DNA of 64,000 nucleotides from Mesaphorura yosii (taxonomy: Eukaryota > Arthropoda > Collembola > Poduromorpha > Tullbergiidae), in assembly GCA_009869945.1 (NCBI GenBank), contig WIXG01000081.1, forward strand, positions 124,001 to 188,000. Reading direction: 5' to 3'. Below, one piece after another: positions 1-11,550 of the stretch. The notes below the pieces were generated by a model. It was not told the origin of the DNA. It saw only the letters and a list, made by a program, of their open reading frames with translations, and did not search any database. Both the position numbers and the translations under genes were made by a program. Numbering within the stretch: position 1 is the stretch's first letter; the number at the start of each line of letters is the position of its first letter.

Positions 1-123
1 AGAGCAGAGTGTCAAATATACAATAAAGAATCAGCCAAGCGTGAAAGCAAAAGCACAGAGTGAAAGGATGTACAACATGCTTGAGGCTTGATAAAATATT
101 CGTAATTCGTGTCGTGTCATCAC

Positions 124-3100
124 CTACCAATTAGCACGAGGCGATTCGTCGGGACGCGCAGCTCTTCTTCGTCGTGAATGTGCACTCGAGTCAGTTCGTA
201 AGTGTTGTTCACACCTTGGATCATTAACGCCGAAGGAGACGCAGAATTGAAAACATGCTTCGGTTCCGGATCCACGCCGTCTTCATCGTCCGCATCATTC
301 GTATGGATCAAACCCTGCCAAAAACATAAAAGTGCACGTCATAAAATGAGGATTTAATTTCGTGACCTGTCATCTCATTGGAAATTTTCGCGCAGGGTCG
401 TCAGAAATGTGAAAACATGTTTACGAGTTGAAAATCAGTCGATGGAATCCAAGTAGGAGTACGAGTATGAGAAAATCGCAAAGCACATACAAAGTGAAAG
501 TTATCTTTCTCTTTGAGCCCGTGCCCGTATTCATACGTATTCGCTATTCACTTTTATTATTGTTTTATTAAACATTCCACGGGCTCATCATGGCGTGGCG
601 TGGCGTGGCGTGGCGTGGCTTGAACACAGCTCTGCTCTGGCGCAGTTGTCGATCTGTTTGCGTTTCACCCTCCTCTCCTCTTGTCTAATCATCCACTCAC
701 ATCACACACACAACAAAACAATCAACTTCACTTCACTTCAGTACTCACAATAGCAGTGAAGGATCTCTTTTATCAATTCTCGTACGTACACTTTGCCTTT
801 GCCTTGCAGGATAATGTAATCAAAATGTTTTTAAACTGATGCACAATAAACTGAATGCCACATCGAGAGCTTTGATATTCGAAATTGATTAAAGTAGTCA
901 GTCGGGCGGGCAGTCGCTGATAAAATTTGCCTGGAATTTGGCCGATGCTCGGCAGTTCGGCAAGGGCGTGAAAATAGTCCACGGTCCATGTGAACCAAAT
1001 CTCTGCTCGCGCCAGCATTAATTACTGACCATGCATGCTTCTTGCGTAGCATGGCCCGGCCCGGAGTTTGAATTTTAAGACCCTGCCTTCCTGCCATGCT
1101 CTAAAAAAGAGAAAAGCCAAAGAGCAAACATACTTCGTTGTGCAATCCGTTCACGTTCAATAATACTGTGGGCAAAGAGTACAAATTTGGGGCGACGCGT
1201 ATTTGAGTATTTGCGTTTCTCATTGATTCTCAAGTTGATAAGCGATAAATGCTACACAAAGCAACGTACAAGTGAACGTGGAGTGTGCTCGCGTTTTAAG
1301 CGACTGCTCTGCTTTTACGAATCACGAATCATGGCTCAGTTCATAAAATTTTGAGAGCCAGAGCGAATTCGCAATGCGGCGAATTGATCTTGAACTTGGC
1401 AGGGCCGGGCACAGGAAACCTCGCGCAAAAAGTGTTAGAAATTAAATCGAGTCGAAGATACGAACAAATGTCCGAAAAGGCTGCAGAGATTTATTTGATT
1501 GACAAAGGGAGAAATGTTTAAACGTTTTTCATGAGGGCTCAACAAAGGCTCGGCCTCGAAGGCTTATGACAATGAAAAGTTGATCGTTTTATTTTGGATT
1601 TGGATTATTTGTACACGTACACGATGAACTCATTCATCGGCTCAAAAAGGAGCATAGAATAGCACTGAATGGGCAACACATGGGCGCTAACTAAATATTA
1701 TAAGAAGAATGGGAGAGAGGCTCAATCAAATCGAGTACATAAAACATTTCATTATTCATTGTTGTGTCCCGGATTTAAAAATAGCAATAGCAAAGCAACA
1801 AGCAAGGCAAAGCGGTCGTTTCTTTATTCATATGGCTTGGCTCAGCTAACAACGCAATAAATATAAACGTTTTTAGATAAGAACAGCCATGAATGAATGA
1901 TGATATTATTTATTTGCTTAGCCAGCCTGATTGCTGGCTGATTCCATCCGAGCCAAACCAAGCCAGCGCAGCCGCGGATTAAACGTTCGTAAAAGGTCGC
2001 AGTCGTAATGATCAGAATTCAGAAATCGGCGCCTCAATCCACGAATCCATGCACCTTTTTGGAAACGCACGAGTTGGAGCTGCTTCGTGTACAAATGTTT
2101 CGAGATCTAAGATTAAGAATCCTACGGCTCAATAAGAAACTAATTTCTTTCCACAAGATTAACCCCATGACCAGAATCACAGACCGAACAAAAAGTATAG
2201 CGTAATTATTTGGTTTACGGTACATCGACGCCGACGCGTTTGCGTATATTTAGAACAGGTGCCCTGGCTGGTCTGCCCTTTTCTTGAATCTAATCTTGTC
2301 AGTTTCGGCTTTCTGGAGTTTGGAGCTTTTCTTTTGAGATTTTGGGTGTCTACGTTTTTGATAAAAAGCCGCAAAGCAAATGGCAATTCAATACAAACGA
2401 TTGGGAGATTATGCGTGCAGCGCGTTTCTTTCTACAAGAAACTGTCAAGATTTGTGGGAGTAATGAAAGTTTAAACTGTGCTCAATTTAGAATAGGCATT
2501 AGGAATTGGCATTAGTTCCAGTAAACTAACTTTGAATGCCGCGACCGGTAATTTAGTCTGAGCCGAAGCAGGCTGAGTAAATTATAGCTTGAGCCCTGTT
2601 CGCTGTGCCGGACCGAGATTCTAAAATAGCCAACATGGCAGTGGCAGTGCAAAGTATAAAACAAACACCGAAGGCTGAAGCTGAAATACAGTCGACTCGA
2701 CTCAGGTTTGGATTGTGAATGAATATTCAGCAATTCAGCTTCGTTCCTCGGCCGACGGATATTACCTGTCTATTATTATTTCTGAGCCCTTCGTGCCTCA
2801 TTGTTCGAAAACATGTTTTCATGGTAAATTACACTCGAATGAAGGCGGACTCGGAATCGAATGAGGGACAGGCGGCGGTGTGTACGTGTATCATTTCTAA
2901 CTAGCAAGAATCATCTAGTCGAGACGTGATGCTGGGCCGTTTTGACAATTATTACAAAATATTTGCTTTAATTACCGTACCGTACCTTGAATCGCAGGAG
3001 TTGAAAATCGGAGGACGACGCGTCCTCTTCCCAAAGCACCTTTTGCAAGAATTCTTCCAGTTGCGATCTCCTAATTCCCGATGGCAATTGAAGAGTCAGC

Positions 3101-6100
3101 GTGGAAATCGACGTGTCCAAGTGCGAAAGGCTCATCTCGGCAAACTTCCCATTCTCCGTTGTAATTTTTCGGAGCCTGTGCACATAAGACAGTAGCATTA
3201 AAGTTGCAATAACGAACGTGGCATAAAATCAAAACCAAGTCATTAAAACATAAAGATCGCGTACTTTCATATTCACGCGGGCTTGATACTTGATGCAAAA
3301 ATAAGATTAAGACCAACCAAGCCTGTTTAATTCATCGACGTCGAGGATCGAGTCGTTTACAATTTATGAACTCAGTCAGTCATGAACGCTCCGCTCAAAC
3401 TGTTCTTTCATTCATCCGTTTGATCCTTTCTTTTTGTAAACACGGCCCGAGTTTGTGAGTTCAGTTCATGAACCGGCCTTAAAAAGTTACCCGCATGAGA
3501 GAAAAGACAGCCAGACTGGGCGCAGTGCAACAGTGAATTATTGTACATCTGGCGTGGCCGTGGCCCGCGATCTCGGCTCTCATAACCCTAATCCTCAGAT
3601 TTCATTCTAGTTCGATTGCAAAAGGTAAATCCAAATCCCAAATTAAGTGAGACGAGCATGCATGCAAGCAATTCGCCGAATTCGCTGCTCCCAATTGAAA
3701 GATTCAAGTGCGTAACAGCAGCAATAAATTAATTATAACCCAAGTGATCTGTCGATTTTTTATCGCTGCACTGCGTATTAATTAAGCCCAAGCCCACTTT
3801 CTCCATTGCCTTGCATGTGGGCAGCCGAGCTGGAAATTGGAAGGTTTGGATGACAATAAATAAAGTAATGTGGTTAAACCGTGTCTAAATAACGACATAA
3901 AGAGCTTAAAGGGAGAATCAAATCAATTAGTTAGGGATTTCGTTACCTAATAGCCAGCCTTATTTACTACGAGCTCATAAAGGAAGTAGGGTGGCTTTCA
4001 CCCGTCGCGTTACGCTTTGAATGATGATGAAGAGGGATGAAAACGAGCGCGAGAGGCTTGAGCTTGATGGTCTCGGAAATCGGAATGAGTGTTACAGCTA
4101 CGGCCACGTAATAAATGTAATAATGTTTATGATCGTTTTATTTACTAGTTGACTGCCTCCCTCCAGCAAAAAATGTACCAAAGTCTCAATTTCTTCCGGC
4201 TGTGCCCTTTTAGAAAATACGGCCATTAAATATTAATGATGTTGACAGAATTGTGGCCAGTGTCGTTAACGAACAAAAGAAATCTGTAATCTGGCCACTG
4301 CCCGTCGTCTGCCTTTTGTCGTTTCACAGCCACCCACGCACAAAATGCTGAGAACCGCAAAAATGGGCACTGGTCAAAACAATTTATTATGTCCAAGCAC
4401 GAGCAATAGACACAATTTCACATAAATACAGTCGAATCATTAATTGAATCACACAGGAGACTAAGAAATATTGGATAATGTTATCAGCCATAGAAGCAAA
4501 GGGCCACAGATATTAAATTTATGCTCTGCTCTAATCCTTTCTGATTAATGGATTCATTCTTTGCTATCGGCTGAGTTCTCGTTCAGCCGTGTTCGAATGA
4601 ATTGTCCAAATTCCACATCCGACACCCTCAATATTAATAGTAGAGAGTCAAAACCAAAGTCACAATATTTTGAGCAATAAAAACGGATAACGGCAACAAC
4701 AAAATTAAATATAATAATGAATAGGGCCGGACAGGACGAAAAGCGAAAGGGTGAATTTATCAATTTATCGAGAAAAGTCTCACCTCGCCTCGTTGACGCC
4801 ATCGTAGGCCTTGAGATCCAGGATTCGATCCAAGTCAATTCTGTAAAGGGAACATTAAGTACAATGTAAAGAAAAGCGTTAGCCTCAGTGAAAGTGGCAA
4901 ATCAGCGACTTTATTCGTATAGAAAGAGAAAGTCAGCGCCTGAATGACGAGCAAGAAATCGAATTCTCTTGCGAACGACCGAATGATGATCACATTGACA
5001 AAAAGAGAGATCAAATTACAGAAACGTCTGCTGCTGCTTGTGACTGTAATGTAATTTAATACTTTTATCCTCCTTTCTCCTAATTTCTATGAGAGTCTCA
5101 ATTGTGCCATTCAATCTTGCACTTAAATTCGAATTCGAATCACCTCTTTGGATTTTCTAACTGACTACACATTAGTTTATAGAACCGCGCGTCACGGCAC
5201 GACACAAGCACGCGCGTTGTTCATTTCATTTCATATATATTTCCTTTTGCTCCAAAAACACTGAAAAGAATTCTCCATGCATGCTCAGCGCTCTCAGCAG
5301 AGACATGATTTGATTCTATTTCTATTACTGTAATACGCTCAATCTTCGTCTTCGTCTTTGTCAATCATTGATTCTTTGTCGTGAGCAAGAAGAAAATATT
5401 TCCCGCAATGCAACAATAAAACTCCTTGTCTATTGTATTTGCTAGGTTTTTGCTGAATCCGCTGGATGAAAGCCACCGTCAGCCTCAGCCAACCGAAGGA
5501 AAAAGAACGTACTTGCAATATTCGGTGCAGTGAAGCTCCGCGCAGTTGTTAATACGGCTGATTGAGTCCTTTAATGTTTTCAAGCTCCGCTCGTCTACCA
5601 AGTCAATTTTGTTGAGGATGATAAAGTCAGCCAGCGCAATTTGCCTGAATACAAAAACAGCAGATGACAAAATCATGAATTCGAGATTACTCGTAATTTT
5701 GAGTGTATATGAGGAAGGGAACCCAGAAAGGAACTCGCTCACCTCACACAAGCATTGAATTGGCCTTCTTTCTCGGGCTCCATCAATCTCTACATAAAAT
5801 ATCATCAGTTAGACGATTTTGGCCATAAATTTGCGCTGCGCCAGAGTTTTTATGATTGTGGATTACAGAAAATGGCAATTGTCATCAGCAAAAGCGTCAG
5901 CGTAATGCTCCTCGCCTCGCCGGGTCCGTGCGCGCGCCTGAACCTGACTCCCAGCTATTTACCAACTTCAACTTTCATCTTTTTCCAAAATGACACTTTT
6001 CCTTCCTTCCACCCGACGACTGTCATTCTTATGTCAATCTAATATTCTGCCTACAAAAGCCCGTGCGAGCCTTACTGCAAAGTTTCCTGAATCACGACTC

Positions 6101-8325
6101 GACGCGCTTTCAGTTGCTCGTGAGTCGCCTGGTCGCCCCGGGCCAACTTTTCTTTCGCTCGTGTAGAGAGCAATGTGAACGTGAAAGTAAATTGTATAAT
6201 ATTTAGAAGCTGAGGCATAGGCACGAATAAACGAATGACGGTCTGAAAGGATTCGAATTCGGATTCTGTCACACTTCCAAACGAAACGGAAAACTCGTTT
6301 TACTAGTTTTACATTATTGGACTTGTACAATTTGTACTTTATTAAGTTTCTTTTCCTCCGAGCGGGTGTAACGCGCAAATAGCAATATTATTCAATTTCG
6401 GAGACAAGAGACAGAAACAGAGTGAAATTAAAGCAGGCGACGAGGCAAGCAAATACTCAAACACTCATCTCCTGACTCTGCCTCTGCCTTTGTCTTTCTA
6501 TATTCTTTTGTTGTACAAATATGTATCTTGTCTTTCTACAAAGACAATGCGAGTCGAGAGTGAATTGAAGTCGTCGTAAACTGGCTTTCTAATCTTCCTT
6601 TGTGTAGAAACATTATTAGAGTACAGAAATTCTAGATCTGAAGTAATTACGTTGAAATTCGTCGAGGGCGAGACGCGAGACTTTATTTGATAGAACTTCG
6701 CAGCATCACGACTTACTTCAAGTCCGTACTTGGCGTCAATTACTGTCACAATTCCGTCGAGGTACACGTCGCTGCCAAGTTCCTTGTCAAGCCAAAACAT
6801 GGAGGCGATCGGACCTGCAATGCGAAAAGCAAAGAAGAAAGCGAAAGCACAAGGTTAAATTCGACTGAAACAAGCTGGATGCTGAAATCTAATTTAGGCA
6901 CGCTGAGATGAAGTAAATAAGTTTTCATCTTATCTTTTGATTAAATAATGAGTGAAAAGAGGAGAGGAAACATTTTTACCCGGATCGGCAAAGCCCGTCG
7001 TTTCCAGCAGAATATAATCAAATTTTCCTTTCCTCTTCATTAAATTTTCAACAGCTTTAACACCATTATCCCTGAAACAAGGAAATCAAATCTGCTGCAT
7101 TCAACCGAGCGTGTAATAATCAACAAGTAAAAAAACTTGGAGGACGGAGACGAGAGAAGAGATTCGTTTCATCATTTCACCAGATGTTGTGCATAAAATA
7201 TCATCCATTCATCCCATCTAAATTCGTTGCTTGATCCCGAGCCGAGTCTCAATTCTCTGAACTCTCAATACACGGGTCTTTGCATCTTATGATTTACGAT
7301 AAACTGAATTAGGACTTAATTGCTGATTTACTGGCATCCACGAATTATTTCATAAAACATTATCGTTAAAACTAGAGCAGCCAAAAAGCCGGTCACAGCT
7401 TTTAATTTCATCAATCTGAAGACTGAATCAATGATAAACCTACTCAATTCGTACTTCTGAGGCTTATTGGCCGGTTTTCCCAAAGGTGGACATCCTCTTG
7501 TCAATATGCCAGATAATGGATTAATACTGCCCTGATTTGAATTCAAATTTGCGATGGCCTGATAGTGGGATGAATGTGCTTTTGTAGTTTCGGCTAATTA
7601 ATTCTGTCTACAGGTTTCATTAGGCTTGGCTAGTCACAATGATTACGTGGCTATTTAGAAATTTTACGAGAGCAAGTGCTGGAACTATAACATATTGGAA
7701 TTTTGGAGCTAAGCCTTGAGTCACGAGTAAAAGCACAAACTAGCTTACTTGACGGAGCAGCAGAGACACCCGTTTCGCAATTCCAACCATTCTTCGTATA
7801 ATTCCCCTTCGTTTCCAACTGCTAAACTCTTCTCCATCGCTCCATCTAGGATAATGAAGAGCAATAAATTCTTTATCCTGTGCAGAAGTAGTGCACTGTA
7901 AAAGGTAATGATACTTCTGGTTCAAGATAATTGACCGTCGGCATTGACATAATCCTGGCAAAATACGCAGGATCACGAAACAAATGGCAATACCCATAAA
8001 AGATCTGTGTAATCGCAAGTCATTACCGGAGCCGAATTCGTTGAGAATCACCGCGATTCGTTTATCAGTCTGATGATGAAGTATGTAATTCCTGCAACGC
8101 GAAATTAATAACAAGAACACCGATATCAAAAACAGGTTGAATTAATCGTAAATGAGTGATCGCCTTTGTATGAATGACTTACAAAAGCGTCGTCTTTCCC
8201 GATCCCAGGAATCCTGTCAGAACCGTGACGGGCACCGGACCCGTATTTGAACCTGAACTTGTCCCTTGAGCTTCCAGGGGTACTAACGTCGGAGGAGCAC
8301 CGTCTTCATTGTCAGAGTCTTCCAT
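124..8325 (-). CDS. ZNG1: ZNG1/CBWD-type zinc-chaperone GTPase, 3' end off left edge
   Basis: COG0523/COBW family GTPase; in animals ZNG1 delivers zinc to methionine aminopeptidase METAP1. Exons (minus): 8183-8325, 8027-8091, 7749-7845, 6980-7071, 6717-6814, 5743-5789, 5513-5644, 4784-4840, 2986-3175, 124-314; all join in frame at GT-AG sites. Visible motifs: P-loop GFLGSGKT (residues about 38-45), zinc-binding GCLCC (CxCC, about 95-99), ETTGFADP, guanine-specificity NKID (about 192-195), then the COBW C-terminal domain ending at NRLVLIGR. Vertebrate homologues continue about 30 residues past this point, so a final exon should lie left of base 1; alternatively the in-frame TGA at 120-122 ends the protein early. 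The N-terminal CPELVP motif known from the family reads PPTLVP here, so its cysteine is missing. The two 3'-proximal introns (2.7 and 1.6 kb) are far larger than other introns in the window. Confidence 0.95.
315..2985 (-). other. Large intron of ZNG1
   Basis: Intron of 2.67 kb between the last two visible ZNG1 exons. It is AT-rich, contains only short unconvincing open frames, and carries the short GGCGT tandem array noted separately. I see no gene or recognisable mobile element in it. Confidence 0.7.
591..619. repeat. Short tandem repeat, unit TGGCG
   Basis: Nearly six perfect copies of the five-base unit TGGCG in a row, inside the large ZNG1 intron. An ordinary microsatellite, likely length-polymorphic. 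Confidence 0.9.
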
Positions 8326-8836
8326 TTATGATCGAGTCCTGCAGCCGAAACAGAAAACAACTTGGCCAGCCTTTTATGAGTTCTCAGTCTCGACACCACA
8401 ATTCGTAATTAACCAGATTGAACGTAGAATTAAAGGGCCGGTTACTTGGTCGCTTTTGGACTGTAAACAATCGCAATCAGTGATAAGGTATGTAAACTTG
8501 TACAAAAATTGGAACACGAAGCAATTCCTCCACCACACCACAAAATGAAGTTGATTGGGTTCGCGCTGGAAATAATTCAAGCTTGAGTTGATGCATGCGC
8601 GCCGCGCATACGCAGAAAGATGTAACAAAGTACTACTAATACGACGTCTGTAATCTTATTTAACAGCAAATGGTCAAAGGTCATTGGGTCAATGTCAAGT
8701 TCTCCGCTTGGCGAATCACGCAGCACTATAAACTTTAAGTAAGACGTCTGCACCTTTTGGCTTTCGCGACAAGAATCGAACGGCAGCGAGCAGTAATGAA
8801 TTTGTGCTGTCAACTAAATTAACAATTCCACTTGAA
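8326..8836. promoter_or_regulatory. Divergent intergenic region between ZNG1 and PYROXD2-like gene
   Basis: The start codons of the minus-strand ZNG1 gene and the plus-strand oxidoreductase face away from each other about 510 bp apart, so this stretch must hold both promoters and 5' UTRs. I see no clear TATA box. It is a bidirectional promoter candidate by position only. Confidence 0.5.
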
Positions 8837-11121
8837 ATGTTAGTGCGATTAAGAGATTTCCTGGAACGGTGCACTCGGAGGTGGTCCATCAGAAGCTTTT
8901 CAAGTGTCACCGTCACCAGGCCTCGCAGTGACCTGAAATCATCGTACGATGTCGTCATCGTTGGTGGAGGTGCGTTATTGCGTAATTGCGTATTTTGTTG
9001 ATTTCTAATTACGGGCGCGGGATTCTTTTGATGGCTTGTTCATGTCCACTATTTGTTAACTGCAGGTCACAACGCCCTGATCTCCGCCGCCTACCTTCAG
9101 CAAGCAGGACGTTCCGTCTGCTTGCTGGAGAAGCGCCATGTCATTGGAGGGGCGGCGGTCACGGAAGAAATTGTCCCAGGGTTCAAATTCTCACGAGCTT
9201 CTTATGTTCTGAGCCTCCTCAGGCCGTACATTATCACGGATTTAAAACTTAAGGTAAATCTCGAATATATCCACTGATCCTTCGTTGGAGAAAAAATTCT
9301 GCCTTTATACGGTTGACATTCTGCAAGATTAGGAATTCGGCCTGAAATTTTACTTCCGAGAGCCGTACAATTCGTACACGCCCATCAAAGAGTCGCGATG
9401 GTCCGAGTTCAAGTGTAAATCTCTGCTTTTATCAAGCAACCAGGAATTGTCACGAAAGGAGATTGCCAAATTCTCAGAGAAAGACGCTCTCGTGTACGAA
9501 GCTTATGAAAAGCAGATGAGTCGATTTGTGGAGGCGATTACACACTTGATTGACACGCAGCCAGTAAACGTAGGTCAAGGCAGTTCGTGGTTAAGCCCCA
9601 GACGGCTGAAGGAGCTCCGGCCTGTGTGGAAAGCAGTGCGAGCACTTGGAATTCGGAATGTTCCCGAGTTTCATGAATTGTTAACGGCTCCGGCCAGCAA
9701 AATACTGAATAAGTGGTTTGAGAGCGAACCGCTGAAGGCGTCGCTGGCCACGGATGCACTGATCGGGACATATTCGGGGCCGCACACGCCAGGAACCGGG
9801 TAAGCCGCAAATTGGGCAAATTGTGCTTTTTAACTGCTGCTTCACTGCACAATGAAATGAATGGTTTGTCTCGGCCCATCTGCCACGTCAGGTACGTTCT
9901 TCTGCACCATATCATGGGTGGGGTTGATGGAAAACCTGGAGCCTGGGCGTACGTCGAAGGAGGAATGGGCGCCGTGAGCGAGGCGATTGGAAAAAGTGCG
10001 CAGGAATTAGGTGCACACATTTGCACGAACGCGGTTCGTTGAGAATTCGGAATTCGCATAATTTGAAAGAATTTTGCAAATGTAAGCATTTGCGTTAAAA
10101 TGTCACTTGTGGTTCGTAGGAAGTGTCTCAAATCGTGACGAGTTCGGGTTCGGGCTCGGGCCTCGGTAGACTGACCAGCACTGGTGTGGTGTTGGCGGAT
10201 GGAACAGAAATCAAAGCCAAGACTGCCGTGCTCAGCGGAGCCACTCCACACGTTACATTCAACAAATTATTAGGCCTGAAGACAAATAACAAGCTTCGGG
10301 ACCAGTTGGGTCAGGATTTCGTTCAGGCCATTGAGAACATTGACTACACGTCGCCAGTCACAAAAATCAACGGTGAGTGTTTCGCGGCACAGTTACGTTT
10401 TTTTCCGTGAAGAAAATTATGACAATGCTTACTTTACAGTTGCGGTGAACAAAATCCCGAATTTCAAGGCAAACCCGAGCTCCCCGAAATCTGTGCACGA
10501 CTGGCATAAATGCACGATTCACCTGAATTGCGAGAGCATGCAAGATCTTCAGGAGTCTTATGAGAGCAGCAAACGAAGTAACGTGCCTTCCGAGAGACCA
10601 CTGATTGAGATGGTCATTCCATCCAGTTTGGACCCGACGCTGACCCCGACGAGTGATTCCCACGTGTGCCTGCTCTTTACACAGTACACACCAATCCTAC
10701 CATCGAATGGGCACTGGTCAGATCCCACCTACAAAGAGAAGTACGCTGACGCTGTGTTCAATACCATCGAAGAGTATGTTCCAGGGTTCAAATCGAGTAT
10801 AGTCGGGAAGGAGGTCCTTACACCCTGGGATTTAGAGGAGACGTTCGGGCTCACGGGCGGCGTAAGTCAAGGGCTGAGCCCTGCGTTGGTCAATTCTCTA
10901 ATGGACGTCTAACTTCTCCAAATTATATTTCACAGAACATATTCCACGGGAGCATGAGCGTTGACCAACTGTACTGGCTCCGACCAATTCGAACAAATCG
11001 GTGCTGGTTCCCAGAAACCCCAATCAAAGGGCTGTACTTGTGTGGAAGCGGGGCTCATCCTGGTGGAGGAGTCATGGGAGTCCCAGGGTACTTGGCGGCT
11101 AAGACTCTCCTTGCATCATAG
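8837..11121 (+). CDS. PYROXD2: PYROXD2-like FAD-dependent oxidoreductase
   Basis: Member of the phytoene-desaturase-like family; animal PYROXD2 is a mitochondrial protein of uncertain reaction linked to respiratory-chain function. Exons: 8837-8969, 9066-9253, 9333-9799, 9892-10033, 10120-10372, 10440-10861, 10936-11121, all GT-AG and in frame. The dinucleotide-binding motif VVIVGGGHNA lies near residues 37-46, after a basic, Ser/Arg-rich N-terminus that could be a mitochondrial presequence. Later landmarks shared with vertebrate PYROXD2 are [34 protein letters not shown] and the C-terminal flavin motif [19 protein letters not shown] 8837 is the first ATG in frame before the Rossmann motif; an upstream in-frame stretch from 8804 has only GTG. 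Poly(A) signal AATAAA at 11171. Confidence 0.95.
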
Positions 11122-11550
11122 TCGTAGTTGTAGTTGATTTCCGGAACTGACTTTCAGTTTGGGTTTAAACAATAAATCCATTAAAATCCAATTAACTGGT
11201 GACCGACCGGTAACAAAGCTCCTGCAATTCGGGTAACCACAGACAAGCGTCGTCTCATCCTTGCCATCCTGGCCTTTCAATGCATTTCATCAAAGAGTAG
11301 TTGAGGGAACATCACCGTGATCGAAGCGCTTGATTCGGTTTCTCGTGGGTTTGATTTTTTTCCGGCTAGACAAATAAGCTGTCGTAAGTGTAAGGTTTGA
11401 TCTTGTGATGCGATATGCGACGTAGGGTAAGTTAACGAGTTCAAGATTAAGATAAAAGGTTTCGATGGTCGATCTAGCTCTTTGACCCTTGAATTCGAGA
11501 TTGCAAAGCAGCATTATCTGTCCAGACTCTTCAAAATTTAACTGTTCAAC
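11122..11550. other. Intergenic: PYROXD2-like 3' UTR and NUP160 promoter
   Basis: About 430 bp between two head-to-tail genes. It holds the poly(A) signal of the upstream gene and presumably the NUP160 promoter. No other gene seen; the short minus-strand open frame at 11290-11514 has no recognisable content. Confidence 0.6.
11171..11176 (+). terminator. Poly(A) signal AATAAA of PYROXD2-like gene
   Basis: Canonical AATAAA hexamer 50 bp after the stop codon. Confidence 0.7.

Noticed and set aside
9538..10251. 237-residue open frame on the minus strand
   Set aside because: It is antisense to two exons of the PYROXD2-like gene plus their intron, and its translation has no family features.
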